The notes: generated from the letters alone by a model not told the origin. A stretch of 64,000 nt of DNA from Planococcus plakortidis (GCF_001687605.2 NZ_CP016539.2:960501-1024500), one strand, 5' to 3'; positions 10,787 to 23,162 are shown, numbered from the stretch's first letter. Numbers and translations: made by a program.

Positions 10787-11832
10787 AAAAATGGCTGATC
10801 TTGCTTGTGTTGCTGATCGTTGCAGCTGGCTTGATATTTTGGCTGATGGGAAGGGAAGATGCTGGGGAACCAGAAACGCCCGAAACTCCACAAGAGCCTG
10901 AAGAGACGGAAGTGCCGGAGGAAGTGCTCACCGCTGCCCCGTTCACCGGCATGCAAGGCGACGGCCCTTACGACAGCCGGGCAGTGATGGCGGTTATCAA
11001 CAACCATCCGGCAGCACGCCCGCAAACAGGATTGGTCGAGGCGGATATGGTGTTTGAAATAATTGCCGAATACAATATCACGCGCTTTCTGGCGCTTTAC
11101 CAAAGCCAGTTCCCGGTGAATATCGGGCCGGTGCGCAGTGCGCGTGACTATTTCGTCGAACTGGCCGACGCGTACGATGCCTTTTTCGTGACGCATGGCT
11201 ATAGCCCGGAAGCGAAGCGGTTGCTCGACTCGGGAGTGGTCGATCAGATCAACGGAATGCAGTATGACGGGACATTGTTCAAGCGCTCATTGGATCGTGT
11301 GGCGCCTCATAATTCCTATATCACATATGAAAACGTCGAACTGGCAATGGAGATGACCGGCGCTTCAACCAATTACAGCATGAAAGCACCTTATGCTTTC
11401 TCTGTACCGGGCAGTAATGATAAACTAGGGGAACAAGCTGCTTCTATAGAAGTAACCTACGGCGGCGATCCGTTGTTTGCGAGCACCTATACCTATGATG
11501 CTGGGTCGCAGCTGTACGCGCGGGCATCCGGCGGGGTCGCGACGGCGGATAAGGAAACGTCGCAGCCAATCGAAGTCGCCAATGTGCTGGTCATAGAGAC
11601 GGCGCATGAAACGATCGATGCCAAAGGCCGCCAGGAGATCGATTTGACTTCCGGCGGGCAGGCATTATTGTTCCGTGAAGGTACCGTGCAGGAAAGTACA
11701 TGGCGCACAGAAAGCGGCATGCTTGTGCCGGTTGGGAAAAACGGGATAGCCGAATTGACGCAAGGCAAGACCTGGATCCATATCATTCCGGAATCACCGG
11801 GAATTGGCCAGGCGGTTCAGTATAGCCCGTAG
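10783..11832 (+). CDS. yerB: YerB-like DUF3048 protein, membrane-anchored
   Basis: 349 residues. A hydrophobic segment at 4-22 is followed by an acidic Pro/Glu-rich linker (about 24-47), then a DUF3048 domain with features such as NNHPAARPQTGLVEADMV and GPVRSARDYFVELADAYDA. It should sit outside the membrane. B. subtilis YerB is described as a lipoprotein, but no Cys follows the hydrophobic segment here, so an uncleaved N-terminal anchor is more likely. Function is unknown. It is translationally coupled to yerA and followed by yerC. Confidence 0.85.
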   Translation: MKKWLILLVLLIVAAGLIFWLMGREDAGEPETPETPQEPEETEVPEEVLTAAPFTGMQGDGPYDSRAVMAVINNHPAARPQTGLVEADMVFEIIAEYNITRFLALYQSQFPVNIGPVRSARDYFVELADAYDAFFVTHGYSPEAKRLLDSGVVDQINGMQYDGTLFKRSLDRVAPHNSYITYENVELAMEMTGASTNYSMKAPYAFSVPGSNDKLGEQAASIEVTYGGDPLFASTYTYDAGSQLYARASGGVATADKETSQPIEVANVLVIETAHETIDAKGRQEIDLTSGGQALLFREGTVQESTWRTESGMLVPVGKNGIAELTQGKTWIHIIPESPGIGQAVQYSP

Positions 11833-11869
11833 AAGCGGGATCAATCGAAGAGCAAGGAAAGGACGTTGA

Positions 11870-12196
11870 ATGTGCATGCAAGTGGATAAGATTAGAGGGC
11901 CGCAGACCGACCAATTGATCGAAGCGGTGCTGGCATTGGAAAACAAAGAACAAGCCTATCGATTTTTTGATGATTTGTGCACGATCAGTGAAATCCAATC
12001 CTTATCGCAGCGCTTTGAAGTAGCCCATATGCTGCGTTTGAAAAAAACCTACGAAAAGATCAAGAACGAGACCGGCGCGAGCACCGCGACCATTTCCCGC
12101 GTGCGTCGCTGCTTGAATTACGGCAACGATGCATACGAGGAGATGCTCGATGTGCTTTATCCGGAAGAAAAAACGATGGAGCTACCGAAAGACTGA
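11870..12196 (+). CDS. yerC: YerC, TrpR-like DNA-binding protein
   Basis: A helix-turn-helix protein of the YerC/YecD (TrpR-like) family. The recognition region ETGASTATISRVRRCLNYG around 69-87 is the family hallmark. Two in-frame ATGs compete: 11870 lies 6 bases after AGGAAAGGA (11855-11863) and gives 108 residues; 11876 gives 106 and begins MQVDKIRG, closer to the usual family start. The target genes are unknown. It is the last gene of yerA-yerB-yerC and is followed by a terminator. Confidence 0.87.
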   Translation: MCMQVDKIRGPQTDQLIEAVLALENKEQAYRFFDDLCTISEIQSLSQRFEVAHMLRLKKTYEKIKNETGASTATISRVRRCLNYGNDAYEEMLDVLYPEEKTMELPKD

Positions 12197-12224
12197 TCAG
12201 CGAACCTTGCTGGTCATTTTTTTT
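12194..12224 (+). terminator. Terminator after yerC
   Basis: The stem TGATCAGC (12194-12201) pairs with GCTGGTCA (12209-12216) with one G-T pair, followed by eight T residues in total. Confidence 0.85.
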
Positions 12225-12278
12225 ATCCGCTGGATCCTTTAATTGCGGATGGGTGGGAACAGAGTGTTGGCCGATCTT

Positions 12279-12287
12279 TTGTTATAA
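12279..12287 (+). promoter_or_regulatory. Extended -10 promoter before pcrB
   Basis: TGTTATAAT at 12279-12287 is a perfect extended -10 (TGn plus TATAAT). No good -35 box sits 17 bases upstream. It probably starts the pcrB-pcrA-ligA-camS unit. Confidence 0.55.
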
Positions 12288-12326
12288 TGGAAAGATGAAA
12301 ACCAAAGTACAGTTAGGAGAATACAT

Positions 12327-13028
12327 GTGGACTTTCAAACATGGCGGCATGTCTTTAAATTAGACCCTGCGAAAGAGATTTCAGATGGACATTTGGAACG
12401 AATTTGCGAATCCGGGACCGATGCCATCTTGATTGGCGGAAGTGATGATGTCACACTCGACAATGTCCTGGAATTGATGGCCCGCGTGCGCCGCTATTCG
12501 GTGCCGGTCGCACTCGAAGTGTCGACGGTCGAATCGGTGACGCCGGGCTTCGATTATTATTTTATCCCGACAGTGCTCAACAGCAGCGACCCGAAATGGA
12601 TCAAAGGGCTCCATCACGAAGCGATCCGCGAATATGGCGAGATCATGGATTGGACGGAGATCGTGCCGGAAGGCTATTGCATCTTGAACCCAGACTGTAA
12701 AGCAGCACAATTGACCAGGGCGGACGCTTCCTTGACGGAAGAGGATGTACTTGGATATGCGCGCATGGCGGAGCATTTTTTCAAGCTGCCGGTCTTTTAT
12801 CTGGAATACAGCGGCAGGTTCGGCGATCTGGAACTTGTAAAAAAAACCGCATCGGTGCTGTCTGAGACACGGCTGTTTTACGGCGGCGGCATCGATTCGG
12901 CAGAGCGCGCAAAGGAAATGGCGGCGCTCAGCGATACGGTCGTTGTCGGCAATATCATATATGAAGATTTAAACAAAGCGCTTGCGACCGTCAAGGCAGT
13001 TGCGGAAACGGCTGGGCAATCGCTATAA
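12327..13028 (+). CDS. pcrB: Heptaprenylglyceryl phosphate synthase PcrB
   Basis: A TIM-barrel prenyltransferase of the PcrB/GGGPS family, 233 residues. In Bacillus it joins heptaprenyl diphosphate to sn-glycerol-1-phosphate to make an archaeal-type ether lipid precursor. Family features include [11 protein letters not shown] near 32-42, [21 protein letters not shown] and the phosphate-binding [12 protein letters not shown] near the end. The start is GTG after AGGAG at 12315-12319; the ATG at 12325 is out of frame. It directly precedes pcrA, as in B. subtilis. Confidence 0.93.
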   Translation: MDFQTWRHVFKLDPAKEISDGHLERICESGTDAILIGGSDDVTLDNVLELMARVRRYSVPVALEVSTVESVTPGFDYYFIPTVLNSSDPKWIKGLHHEAIREYGEIMDWTEIVPEGYCILNPDCKAAQLTRADASLTEEDVLGYARMAEHFFKLPVFYLEYSGRFGDLELVKKTASVLSETRLFYGGGIDSAERAKEMAALSDTVVVGNIIYEDLNKALATVKAVAETAGQSL

Positions 13029-13059
13029 TGATAGGAACAAATGTTCGAGGTGATGCACA

Positions 13060-15276
13060 ATGGAAATAATCACGAAAAACTTGCTGCGGGGGATGAACCC
13101 CGAGCAGGAAGAAGCAGTCAAAACAACAGAAGGCCCGTTATTGATCATGGCAGGGGCAGGTTCCGGGAAAACCCGCGTATTGACGCACCGGATCGCATAC
13201 TTGGTGCTCGAGAAACAAGTGTACCCGTCCAATATTCTGGCCATCACGTTCACCAATAAAGCGGCGCGCGAAATGCGCAGCCGGATCGACGGGCTGCTTG
13301 GCCACGGCACAGGCGACCGCATGTGGGTGTCGACATTCCACTCGATGTGCGTGCGCATCCTGCGCCGCAATATCGACCGCCTGGGCTTCTCGAAAAGCTT
13401 CTCGATTTTGGATACGACCGACCAATTGACGGTCATCAAGAATGTCTTGAAGCAGCAAAACCTGGATCCCAAAAAATACGACCCGCGTACGATGCTGAAC
13501 GCCATTTCCTCGGCGAAAAACGAATGCATCGATGCAGAAACCTTCGCAGCCAACGCCAACCAATTCAACCCGTATGAAAAAACGGTCGCGGAAGTGTTCA
13601 CAGGCTATCAGAAGCGATTGCAGAAAAACCAATCGCTCGATTTCGACGACTTGATCATGGTGACCTTGAAGTTGTTCGAAACGGTGCCGGACGTGCTGGA
13701 ATATTATCAGGATAAATTCCATTATATCCACGTCGATGAGTATCAGGATACGAATAACGCCCAGTATCAACTGGTGCAATTATTGGCGAGGAAATTCAAG
13801 AACATTTGCGTCGTCGGTGATTCCGACCAGTCGATCTATCGCTGGCGCGGCGCGGACATCACCAACATCCTGTCGTTCGAAAAGGATTATCCGGACGCCA
13901 AAGTGATCATGCTCGAACAGAATTACCGTTCGACCAAACGGATCTTGCAAGCGGCAAACGATGTCATTCAGAAAAACACGAGCCGCTACCCGAAAGAATT
14001 GCGCACCGACAATGACGAAGGACCGGCGATCACGCTCCATAAAGCGGGAGATGAGCGCCAGGAAGCCCAGTACATCGTCCAGACCATCCAGAACCTCATG
14101 CAGGAAGAAGGATACAAAACCTCTGATTTCGCCATCCTCTACCGCACCAATGCCCAATCGCGCATTCTGGAGGAAATGTTCGTCAAATCGAATATGAGCT
14201 ATACGATCGTCGGCGGCACGAAATTCTATGACCGCAAGGAAATCAAGGATTTGCTCGCGTACTTGCGTTTGATTGCCAACAATGAAGACGACCTGTCGCT
14301 TGCACGCATCATCAATGAACCGAAACGGGGCATCGGCGCGACCTCATTCGAGAAGATGGCACGCTTTGCGATCGAGCAGGACCGCACCATCATGGATTCC
14401 TTGCAGGAAGCGGATTTCATGGGCTTGACCGCGAAAACCGCACAAACCGCCCTCGAGTTCCGGGCGATGATCGCGGGATTCACGGAAATGCAGGAATTCT
14501 TATCGGTGACGGAATTGGTCGAAGAAGTGCTGAAGAAATCCGGTTATCGCCAGATGCTCCAGAACGACAAGACCATTGAAGGCGAAAGCCGTCTCGAGAA
14601 CCTGGATGAATTCCTAACGGTGACGCAGGCATTTGAAAAGCAAAGCGATGACAAGTCCTTGGTCGCGTTCCTGACTGATCTGGCATTGATTGCGGATATC
14701 GATTCATTGGATGAAGAAGAACAACAGGGCGATGGGCCGATCATCCTCATGACGATGCACGCAGCGAAAGGCCTGGAGTTCCCGGTCGTCTTTATCGCGG
14801 GCCTGGAAGAAAACGTCTTCCCGCATTCCCGTTCGAACAATGACGAGGAAGAACTGGAAGAAGAACGCCGGCTTGCCTATGTCGGCATCACGCGTGCCGA
14901 GAAACGCCTGTATTTGACGCATGCCTCATCACGGACGATTTTCGGCAAGAGCAATTTCAATCTGCCGTCGCGTTTCATCTCTGAAATCTCGGAAGATCTC
15001 ATTGAGCAAACCTTTGCCAACCACCGTGCAGGCGCGGCCACGAGCTATAAGCAGGCGCCGAAGCGGAAAGCGGTCATGAAGCCTTCCTACCAAGTATCCG
15101 GAGGCGACCGCCTGGGCTGGAAAACAGGCGACCGCGCGAAGCATAAAAAATGGGGCGTGGGCACTGTCGTTAACGTCAAGGGCGAGGGCGAACAGACGGA
15201 ACTCGATATCGCTTTCCCGAGCCCGACAGGCATTAAGCGGCTGCTTGCGAAATTTGCGCCGATCGAAAAAGAATGA
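13060..15276 (+). CDS. pcrA: ATP-dependent DNA helicase PcrA
   Basis: A superfamily 1A 3'-5' helicase of 738 residues, used in repair, rolling-circle replication and clearing of RecA. Walker A AGAGSGKT is at 31-38, motif [10 protein letters not shown] has Asp226-Glu227, and [25 protein letters not shown] and [11 protein letters not shown] are the later UvrD/PcrA motifs. The basic C-terminal tail with [13 protein letters not shown] matches the PcrA RNA-polymerase-binding Tudor-like domain. Its start has CGAGGTG at 13046-13052. It is followed by ligA after 15 bases. Confidence 0.97.
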   Translation: MEIITKNLLRGMNPEQEEAVKTTEGPLLIMAGAGSGKTRVLTHRIAYLVLEKQVYPSNILAITFTNKAAREMRSRIDGLLGHGTGDRMWVSTFHSMCVRILRRNIDRLGFSKSFSILDTTDQLTVIKNVLKQQNLDPKKYDPRTMLNAISSAKNECIDAETFAANANQFNPYEKTVAEVFTGYQKRLQKNQSLDFDDLIMVTLKLFETVPDVLEYYQDKFHYIHVDEYQDTNNAQYQLVQLLARKFKNICVVGDSDQSIYRWRGADITNILSFEKDYPDAKVIMLEQNYRSTKRILQAANDVIQKNTSRYPKELRTDNDEGPAITLHKAGDERQEAQYIVQTIQNLMQEEGYKTSDFAILYRTNAQSRILEEMFVKSNMSYTIVGGTKFYDRKEIKDLLAYLRLIANNEDDLSLARIINEPKRGIGATSFEKMARFAIEQDRTIMDSLQEADFMGLTAKTAQTALEFRAMIAGFTEMQEFLSVTELVEEVLKKSGYRQMLQNDKTIEGESRLENLDEFLTVTQAFEKQSDDKSLVAFLTDLALIADIDSLDEEEQQGDGPIILMTMHAAKGLEFPVVFIAGLEENVFPHSRSNNDEEELEEERRLAYVGITRAEKRLYLTHASSRTIFGKSNFNLPSRFISEISEDLIEQTFANHRAGAATSYKQAPKRKAVMKPSYQVSGGDRLGWKTGDRAKHKKWGVGTVVNVKGEGEQTELDIAFPSPTGIKRLLAKFAPIEKE

Positions 15277-15291
15277 TCTGGAGGAACTTGA

Positions 15292-17298
<2,007 letters not shown>

Positions 17299-17310
17299 GG
17301 AGATTAGCAT

Positions 17311-18441
17311 ATGAAACGCATTTGGTTGATCCCGATCAGCATTCTGCTGCTGTCAGGATGTGTCCCTTCCGGAAATGATGAGGCGGAAGTGATCAATACA
17401 GAAGAAGAAGAGGCGGAAACCGCCATCATTCCGAGCATGCAGCTCGATGATCAATATTACCGGACGCTATTGCCTTATAAGCAAAGCGCTACCCGCGGGA
17501 AAATCGTCAGCCGGCTAAATTCACGATACGATATCAAGGAAGCGGAACACGGCTTATTGCGCTTGTCGCAGCAACAATTCTCGCCGGATGATTATTATTT
17601 CCAAGAAGGCCAGAAAATCACCGATGAAGAAGCTACGCTTTGGCTCCAGCGTGAAAGCAAGGACAATCCGCAAGGGCTGAACCCGCAAGACGGCAGGAGC
17701 CAAGCGGAGGCAAAAGACGGCGAACGGCCTGACCCCGAATTGCTTGCGCACATCCTCGAGCAAAACTACCTCGTCAAAACCGAGGAAGACAAGATCCGCC
17801 TCGGCGGAGTGTCCATCGGGCTTGCAATGAACACGGTTTATTATAGTTCGGAGGATAATATCCCTTACGAGGAATCCATTCCCCGGGAAGAAATCGAGAC
17901 GGAAGGCAAGAAGATGGCGGATGAAATCGTCAAGCGCTTGAGGGAAAAGGAAGGAATGGGGGATGTGCCGATCCTTGTGGCTTTATTTGCGCAAAATAGC
18001 CGCAATGCGATGACGCCAGGCACTTATTTCTCTTACGGGGCTGCCCCGAAAGGCGAGACGGAAGTGGCGAACTGGAACGAAATTGATGAAGAGTACGTGG
18101 TGTTCCCGACTTCCGGGACGAATGAGCAATATCGCGACATCGATACCGCATTCCGCAACTTCAAGCAGGATGTGGAAGTCTACTTCTCGAATTTCACCAG
18201 CGTAATCGGAAAAGGCTTTTATCAAGGCGGCCAACTGCAGGAAATGAAAATCGAAATCCCGATCCAGTTTTATGGTTCGGCTGAAGTGATCGGTTTTACG
18301 CAATATGTCACCGGCTTGATTTTGGATCATTTCCCGGACGACATCCAGATTGAAGTGAACGTCACGTCAACTAACGGAGCGGAAGCACTCATTTTGCGGA
18401 AAGCCGGGGAAGCGGAACCGGTTGTCCACATTTACGAATGA
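17311..18441 (+). CDS. camS: CamS-family lipoprotein (YerH)
   Basis: A secreted lipoprotein of 376 residues. The signal peptide MKRIWLIPISILLLSGC ends in a lipobox (LLSG-Cys17). The mature part begins with an acidic linker and then the CamS fold. In staphylococci the processed signal peptide gives the sex-pheromone cAM373; that function is only known there. B. subtilis yerH occupies the same place. In B. subtilis opuE lies between yerH and gatC, and it is absent here. Confidence 0.9.
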   Translation: MKRIWLIPISILLLSGCVPSGNDEAEVINTEEEEAETAIIPSMQLDDQYYRTLLPYKQSATRGKIVSRLNSRYDIKEAEHGLLRLSQQQFSPDDYYFQEGQKITDEEATLWLQRESKDNPQGLNPQDGRSQAEAKDGERPDPELLAHILEQNYLVKTEEDKIRLGGVSIGLAMNTVYYSSEDNIPYEESIPREEIETEGKKMADEIVKRLREKEGMGDVPILVALFAQNSRNAMTPGTYFSYGAAPKGETEVANWNEIDEEYVVFPTSGTNEQYRDIDTAFRNFKQDVEVYFSNFTSVIGKGFYQGGQLQEMKIEIPIQFYGSAEVIGFTQYVTGLILDHFPDDIQIEVNVTSTNGAEALILRKAGEAEPVVHIYE

Positions 18442-18454
18442 TTAAGCAATTTAA

Positions 18455-18489
18455 GGGGCAGCCAGCTGGCTGTCTCTATTCATTTTTTT
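18455..18489 (+). terminator. Weak terminator after camS
   Basis: A 9-bp stem (18455-18463 with 18468-18476, two G-T pairs, loop AGCT) is followed 7 bases later by a T-run. The spacing makes it weaker than the other terminators in the window. Confidence 0.5.
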
Positions 18490-18540
18490 AGAAAAATGGT
18501 ATGATAGACCGTATGTTTATTGAATCCGGAGGTGTAGAAA

Positions 18541-18831
18541 ATGGCGAAAATGACAAAAGAAGAAGTAATCGAAGTGGCCCACTTGGCGCGTTTGGCAATT
18601 ACCGATGAGGAAGCGGTGCATTTTGCGGACCAATTGGAAGCGATCACCAATGCGATGGAATTGCTGAATGAATTGGACACGGAAAATGTGGAACCGACGA
18701 CGCATGTATTGCCGCTCGTTAATGTGATGCGCGAAGACAAGTCGATCGAAGGCTTGCCGCGTGAATTGGTAATGAAAAACGTGAAAGAGCACGAAGGCGG
18801 ACAAGTGCGTGTGCCGACCATTCTGGACTGA
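18541..18831 (+). CDS. gatC: Asp/Glu-tRNA amidotransferase subunit GatC
   Basis: The small subunit (96 residues) that stabilises GatA on GatB. It has the typical [18 protein letters not shown] start and a C-terminal VPTILD. GGAGGTG at 18528-18534 is the binding site. A TATGAT box at 18500-18505 may be the -10 of the gatCAB unit. gatA follows after 18 bases. Confidence 0.95.
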   Translation: MAKMTKEEVIEVAHLARLAITDEEAVHFADQLEAITNAMELLNELDTENVEPTTHVLPLVNVMREDKSIEGLPRELVMKNVKEHEGGQVRVPTILD

Positions 18832-18849
18832 TTGTGAGGAGGGAAAAAG

Positions 18850-20319
18850 ATGAAGTTAGCTGATAAAACTGCAAATGAATTGCAGGAATTACTACATAGT
18901 AAAGAATTGACGATTGCGGAGTTGACGCAAGCGACATTCAAGCGCATTAAGGAATTGGACCCGAAAGTCGATGCCTTTTTGGCGTTGAATGAAGAGCAGG
19001 CGACAAAACAAGCGGCTGAAATGGATCAAACGGATGCAACGGAACGCGGCCCGCTTTTCGGTTTGCCAATCGGCGTAAAAGACAATATCGTCACAGAAGG
19101 ACTCGAGACGACGGCATCAAGCTTGATCCTGAAAGGCTTTAACCCGATCTATAATGCCACGGTCGTGGATAAATTGCGCGAAGCCGGCATGATCATCGTC
19201 GGGAAATTGAACATGGATGAATTCGCGATGGGTTCCTCCAATGAAAACTCTTACTATAAAAATACGAAAAACCCGTGGAACTTAGAAACCGTTCCTGGCG
19301 GTTCGTCGGGCGGTTCAGCTGCGGCTGTTGCAGCGGGTGAAGTTCCATTTACACTCGGTTCCGATACCGGCGGTTCGATCCGCCAGCCGGCTGCGTTCTG
19401 CGGTGTTGTCGGCATGAAGCCGACATACGGCCGTGTATCCCGTTTCGGGTTGATTGCCTATGCGTCATCGTTCGACCAGATCGGGCCGATCACACGTACC
19501 GTTAAAGACAATGCGCTTCTTTTGAATGCCATTTCCGGTCACGATGAAAAAGACTCGACGTCTGCAAATGTTGAAGTGCCTGATTTCACAGCAGCACTCA
19601 CTGGCGATATCAACGGCCTTCGCATCGGCGTGCCGAAAGAATATTTCGCAGAAGGCGTCAGCGAAGCTTCGAAACAAGCCGTGAAAGATGCGCTGAAAGT
19701 ATTGGAAGAAAAAGGCGCGACATGGGAAGAGATTTCCTTGCCGCATTCCAAATACGCGCTTTCCACTTATTACATCTTGGCTTCATCTGAAGCATCATCG
19801 AATTTGTCCCGTTTCGACGGTATCCGCTACGGCTATCGCACGGAAAAAGCCGGAAGCCTCTTAGAGTTCTACATGAACACACGCGCTGAAGGCTTCGGCG
19901 ACGAAGTGAAGCGCCGCATCATGCTCGGCACTTACGCACTCAGCTCGGGCTATTACGACGCTTACTATAAAAAAGCGCAAAAAGTGCGTACTTTGATCAA
20001 GCAGGATTTCGATAAAGCGTTCGAAAACTTCGATGTCATCGTCGGGCCGACAACGCCGACACCGGCATTCAAGATCGGCGAAATCATCGATGACCCGTTG
20101 ACGATGTATGCGAACGATATCTTGACGATCCCTGTCAACTTGGCAGGCGTTCCAGCCATTTCAGTCCCATGCGGCTTCGAAAACGGATTGCCGCTCGGAC
20201 TTCAGATCATCGGCAATTATTTTGATGAAGAAACCGTCTACCGCGTCGCGGATGCTTTTGAGCAGGCGACCGAGTTCCATAAAGAAACACCGCAAACATG
20301 GGAGGGAGCAGCACAATGA
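18850..20319 (+). CDS. gatA: Asp/Glu-tRNA amidotransferase subunit GatA
   Basis: An amidase-signature glutaminase, 489 residues. It releases ammonia from glutamine for conversion of Glu-tRNAGln to Gln-tRNAGln. The catalytic triad is visible as Lys77 (GVKDNI), cis-Ser152 ([10 protein letters not shown]) and nucleophile Ser176 ([10 protein letters not shown]), matching Lys79/Ser154/Ser178 of the S. aureus enzyme. The stop overlaps the gatB start in ATGA. Confidence 0.97.
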   Translation: MKLADKTANELQELLHSKELTIAELTQATFKRIKELDPKVDAFLALNEEQATKQAAEMDQTDATERGPLFGLPIGVKDNIVTEGLETTASSLILKGFNPIYNATVVDKLREAGMIIVGKLNMDEFAMGSSNENSYYKNTKNPWNLETVPGGSSGGSAAAVAAGEVPFTLGSDTGGSIRQPAAFCGVVGMKPTYGRVSRFGLIAYASSFDQIGPITRTVKDNALLLNAISGHDEKDSTSANVEVPDFTAALTGDINGLRIGVPKEYFAEGVSEASKQAVKDALKVLEEKGATWEEISLPHSKYALSTYYILASSEASSNLSRFDGIRYGYRTEKAGSLLEFYMNTRAEGFGDEVKRRIMLGTYALSSGYYDAYYKKAQKVRTLIKQDFDKAFENFDVIVGPTTPTPAFKIGEIIDDPLTMYANDILTIPVNLAGVPAISVPCGFENGLPLGLQIIGNYFDEETVYRVADAFEQATEFHKETPQTWEGAAQ

Positions 20320-21746
20320 ATTTCGAAACGATCATCGGGCTTGAAGTCCACGTCGAACTGAAGACGGAATCCAAAATGTTCTCGCCTTCCCCGGCTCATT
20401 TCGGTGCGGAGCCGAATACCAATACAAACGTAATCGACCTTGGCTACCCTGGGGTATTGCCGGTCGTTAATAAAACGGCGGTCGATTGGGCGATGAAAGC
20501 AGCACTTGCGTTGAACTGCGAAATTTCACGCCATACCAAATTCGACCGCAAAAACTATTTCTACCCGGATAACCCGAAAGCATACCAGATTTCGCAATTC
20601 GATGAGCCGATCGGCGAACACGGCTGGCTGGAAATTGAAGTGAACGGCGAGAAAAAACGCATCGGCATCACGCGCCTCCATATGGAAGAAGATGCCGGAA
20701 AACTGACGCATACAGGCAATGGCCATTCCCTTGTCGACTTTAACCGCCAAGGCACGCCTTTGATCGAAATCGTCTCGGAGCCGGATATCCGCACGCCGGA
20801 AGAAGCGTATGCGTATTTAGAAAAAATCAAATCGATCATCCAATACACAGGCGTTTCCGATGTGCGCATGGAAGAAGGCTCGCTTCGTTGCGACGCCAAT
20901 ATCTCCTTGCGCCCATACGGCCGCGATGAATTCGGCACGAAAACTGAGCTGAAGAACTTGAACTCGTTCAACTTCGTCAAAAAAGGCTTGGAGCACGAAC
21001 AAATTCGCCAAGAGCAAGTATTGCTTGCAGGCGGCATCATCGAGCAGGAAACACGCCGCTACGATGAATCGACTGGCAAAACTGTGCTCATGCGCATCAA
21101 GGAAGGTTCGGACGATTACCGTTATTTCCCGGAACCGGACCTAGTCGATATCGTCATCGACGATGCATGGCTCGAGCGCGTGCGCGCAGAAATTCCAGAA
21201 CTTCCGGATGCCCGTAAAGCCCGTTACGTATCAGAACTTGGCTTGTCGTCTTACGATGCCATGGTGCTGACTTTGCAGAAGCCGATTTCGGATTTCTTCG
21301 AAGCAACTGTCAAAGCCGGAGCCGATGCGAAACTCACGTCGAACTGGATGATGGGCGAAGTGTCCGCTTACCTCAATGCCCAGAATAAGGAGCTTGAGGA
21401 TACGCAACTGACGCCGCAAGGACTTGCCGGCATGATCAAATTGATCGGCGAAGGCACGATCTCCTCGAAGATCGCCAAGAAAGTCTTCAAGGAATTGATC
21501 GAAAAAGGCGGCGACGCGAACAAGATTGTCAAAGCGCAAGGCTTGGTACAGATCTCGGACGAAAAGGTATTGCTTGAATACGTCAGCAATACCTTGGATG
21601 CCAACCCGCAATCGATCGAAGATTACAAGAACGGGAAAGACCGCGCAATCGGCTTCCTCGTCGGGCAAATCATGAAAGCGACAAAAGGGCAGGCCAATCC
21701 GCCGCTCTTGAACAAAATCCTCCTCGAGGAAATCGCGAAACGTTAA
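20316..21746 (+). CDS. gatB: Asp/Glu-tRNA amidotransferase subunit GatB
   Basis: The tRNA-binding kinase subunit, 476 residues. It starts [15 protein letters not shown] and has [11 protein letters not shown] and the C-terminal YqeY-like tail domain ([20 protein letters not shown]). A TTG-started extension to 20298 is rejected because GGAGGGAG at 20301-20308 precedes ATG 20316. It overlaps gatA by 4 bases and ends at a strong terminator. Confidence 0.97.
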   Translation: MNFETIIGLEVHVELKTESKMFSPSPAHFGAEPNTNTNVIDLGYPGVLPVVNKTAVDWAMKAALALNCEISRHTKFDRKNYFYPDNPKAYQISQFDEPIGEHGWLEIEVNGEKKRIGITRLHMEEDAGKLTHTGNGHSLVDFNRQGTPLIEIVSEPDIRTPEEAYAYLEKIKSIIQYTGVSDVRMEEGSLRCDANISLRPYGRDEFGTKTELKNLNSFNFVKKGLEHEQIRQEQVLLAGGIIEQETRRYDESTGKTVLMRIKEGSDDYRYFPEPDLVDIVIDDAWLERVRAEIPELPDARKARYVSELGLSSYDAMVLTLQKPISDFFEATVKAGADAKLTSNWMMGEVSAYLNAQNKELEDTQLTPQGLAGMIKLIGEGTISSKIAKKVFKELIEKGGDANKIVKAQGLVQISDEKVLLEYVSNTLDANPQSIEDYKNGKDRAIGFLVGQIMKATKGQANPPLLNKILLEEIAKR

Positions 21747-21751
21747 TCAGC

Positions 21752-21784
21752 AAAAGGATGGCTCACTTAGCCATCCTTTTTTTG
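21752..21784 (+). terminator. Terminator after gatB
   Basis: A perfect 11-bp stem AAAGGATGGCT (21753-21763) with AGCCATCCTTT (21769-21779), loop CACTT, followed by TTTTT. Confidence 0.95.
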
Positions 21785-21839
21785 TGGATTATTTTAGTCA
21801 AGTGGATTGGGGAAGTTCGTAGTTTAATGAGGAATATTA

Positions 21840-22030
21840 TTGCTTGAGATTCCGCTTCAAGGGGACGCTTTCCCTGACAGGGAGGTTTATAGTGAAAGTA
21901 AGTGATAGGGGGAGACTCCGCTCCAAGGGGCACGCTTGCCGAGGGGCGGGTGTTGAGCCAAGGTGGCAAAGGGCGCGCCACCATTGTCTCGCCAGCCCGC
22001 GCGGCCCCTTTCCGCTTCAACTCTAAGTAT
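21840..22030. repeat. GC-rich repeat block in the gatB downstream gap
   Basis: Two degenerate copies of a unit (GAGATTCCGCTTCAAGGGG near 21847 and GAGACTCCGCTCCAAGGGG near 21911) are followed by a dyad: GGTGGC near 21962 pairs with GCGCCACC near 21975, and GCGGG at 21946-21950 can pair with CCCGC further on. The composition is richer in G+C than the flanks and contains no gene. It looks like an extragenic repeat. I do not see another full copy in the window. Confidence 0.5.
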
Positions 22031-22220
22031 AGTGGGGAAATGAAATTCACTGTCACTAAAATTAATATGAATAGTTTTGGACAGCTTTGTAATTGCGTAA
22101 AGAATAGCTAGTGAACCATCTTTTCCGCTATCAACTCTAGCTAGGCGTCTTCACCAGCGGACGATTATAATAAAAAAAGACGCGTCCTCGCATGCAACAT
22201 CCAATGAAATCCAAAAGCCG
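22031..22220. other. Intergenic stretch with no recognised gene
   Basis: AT-rich sequence between the GC-rich repeat and the dyad element. Short open frames here have no proper binding site. Nothing recognisable was found. Confidence 0.5.
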
Positions 22221-22306
22221 AACCGCGCAAACGGGCGAGCCGATGCAATAAGACAAGTGTTCTTCTTGGCTTATTGCAAGAGGCCAGCCCAAAGCGGGAG
22301 GCGGTT
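22221..22306. repeat. Imperfect inverted repeat / structured element
   Basis: GCAATAAGACAAG at 22245-22257 pairs with CTTGGCTTATTGC at 22265-22277 (12 of 13) across a 7-base loop. Outside it GGGC with GCCC, and AACCGC with GCGGTT, are placed to extend the stem. It lies about 200 bases before the thioredoxin-like gene. It could be an RNA structure or an extragenic palindrome. Confidence 0.45.
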
Positions 22307-22500
22307 ATCTCGTGATAAAATGTATTATGAATTATCCATCTCGCTCTCACGTCTAACTTGCTGCTCCACATTCTGCATTATAAAACAGCAACCGACTGCG
22401 AAATGTAGCGTTAATTGGAACAATTCCACAGCTTTTTGCTTAAAAGTTTGCCGCCAAGGGAAAAGAACAGGTAAACTGTTTTGTAAGGAGACGTGATAGA

Positions 22501-23061
22501 ATGATGACGGAGCTGGAATATTTTGAGCATGCCATCTCACTGGAGAAATATATGGCGCAGATGGAATCCAACCAGGAAAAAACCTACGCGATCTATGAAA
22601 AATTCGAGTTGCCGGACGATCCGGAATTTATCGATATGTTGAAACAGCAGCAATTGAACATCTTGGCGATTACCGAGGATTGGTGCGGCGATGCGATGAT
22701 GGTCAACCCGATTCTCCGGAAATTGGCGGAAGCGGCGGATCTCGAAGTCCGCTGCGTTTACCGCGACGACAATCCGGAACTCATGGACCGTTATTTAACG
22801 AATGGCGGCAAGTCGATCCCGAAATACATTTTTCTGTCCGAAAGCGGAGAAGTGAAAGGGTCGTGGGGGCCACGGTCACCAAAAGTCCAGCAGATGGTCG
22901 ATGAAAAGAAAGCAAGACTGCCGGAAAAAGAAGATCCTCAATACGAGCTACACTGGAAAACGGTAATCGGGGAGATTTCGGATCGTTTCACATCCGACCC
23001 GGAGCTTTGGCAAGAGACGTATGTAGACATTCGCAAGAGCTTGCAAAAAAGCTTGGCTTAA
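22501..23061 (+). CDS. Thioredoxin-fold protein with single active-site Cys
   Basis: A 186-residue thioredoxin-like protein (Thioredoxin_9 type by pattern). The active-site region reads ITEDWCGDAMMVNP, so Cys62 sits where the first Cys of CxxC lies and the second is replaced (WCGD-Ala). A conserved-looking SIPKYIFL holds the cis-Pro position. It cannot act as a normal two-Cys reductase; a monothiol or redox-sensing role is inference. TAAGGAGACG precedes ATG 22501, and ATG 22504 is also possible. Confidence 0.75.
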   Translation: MMTELEYFEHAISLEKYMAQMESNQEKTYAIYEKFELPDDPEFIDMLKQQQLNILAITEDWCGDAMMVNPILRKLAEAADLEVRCVYRDDNPELMDRYLTNGGKSIPKYIFLSESGEVKGSWGPRSPKVQQMVDEKKARLPEKEDPQYELHWKTVIGEISDRFTSDPELWQETYVDIRKSLQKSLA

Positions 23062-23070
23062 CACTATACA

Positions 23071-23136
23071 GACAGCCGGCTGCAGAATGTCCCGTCCGCG
23101 GGAACTTTCTGCAGCCCTGTCATGTCCTGTTTTTAT
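23071..23136 (+). terminator. Hairpin after the thioredoxin-like gene
   Basis: GACAG (23071-23075) and CTGCAGAA (23080-23087) pair with TTCTGCAG (23107-23114) and CTGTC (23117-23121). T5 follows only about 8 bases after the stem, so it may be a weak terminator or a regulatory hairpin ahead of dgkB. Confidence 0.45.
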
Positions 23137-23162
23137 AGAATGGTCCAGAAAGGCTGAATCCG

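Noticed and set aside
13023-13779. Two long antisense frames over pcrA
   Set aside because: pcrA motifs are unambiguous here; the reverse frames have no start signals.
22041-22111. 23-codon frame in the gatB downstream gap
   Set aside because: No correctly spaced binding site; AT-rich and low complexity.
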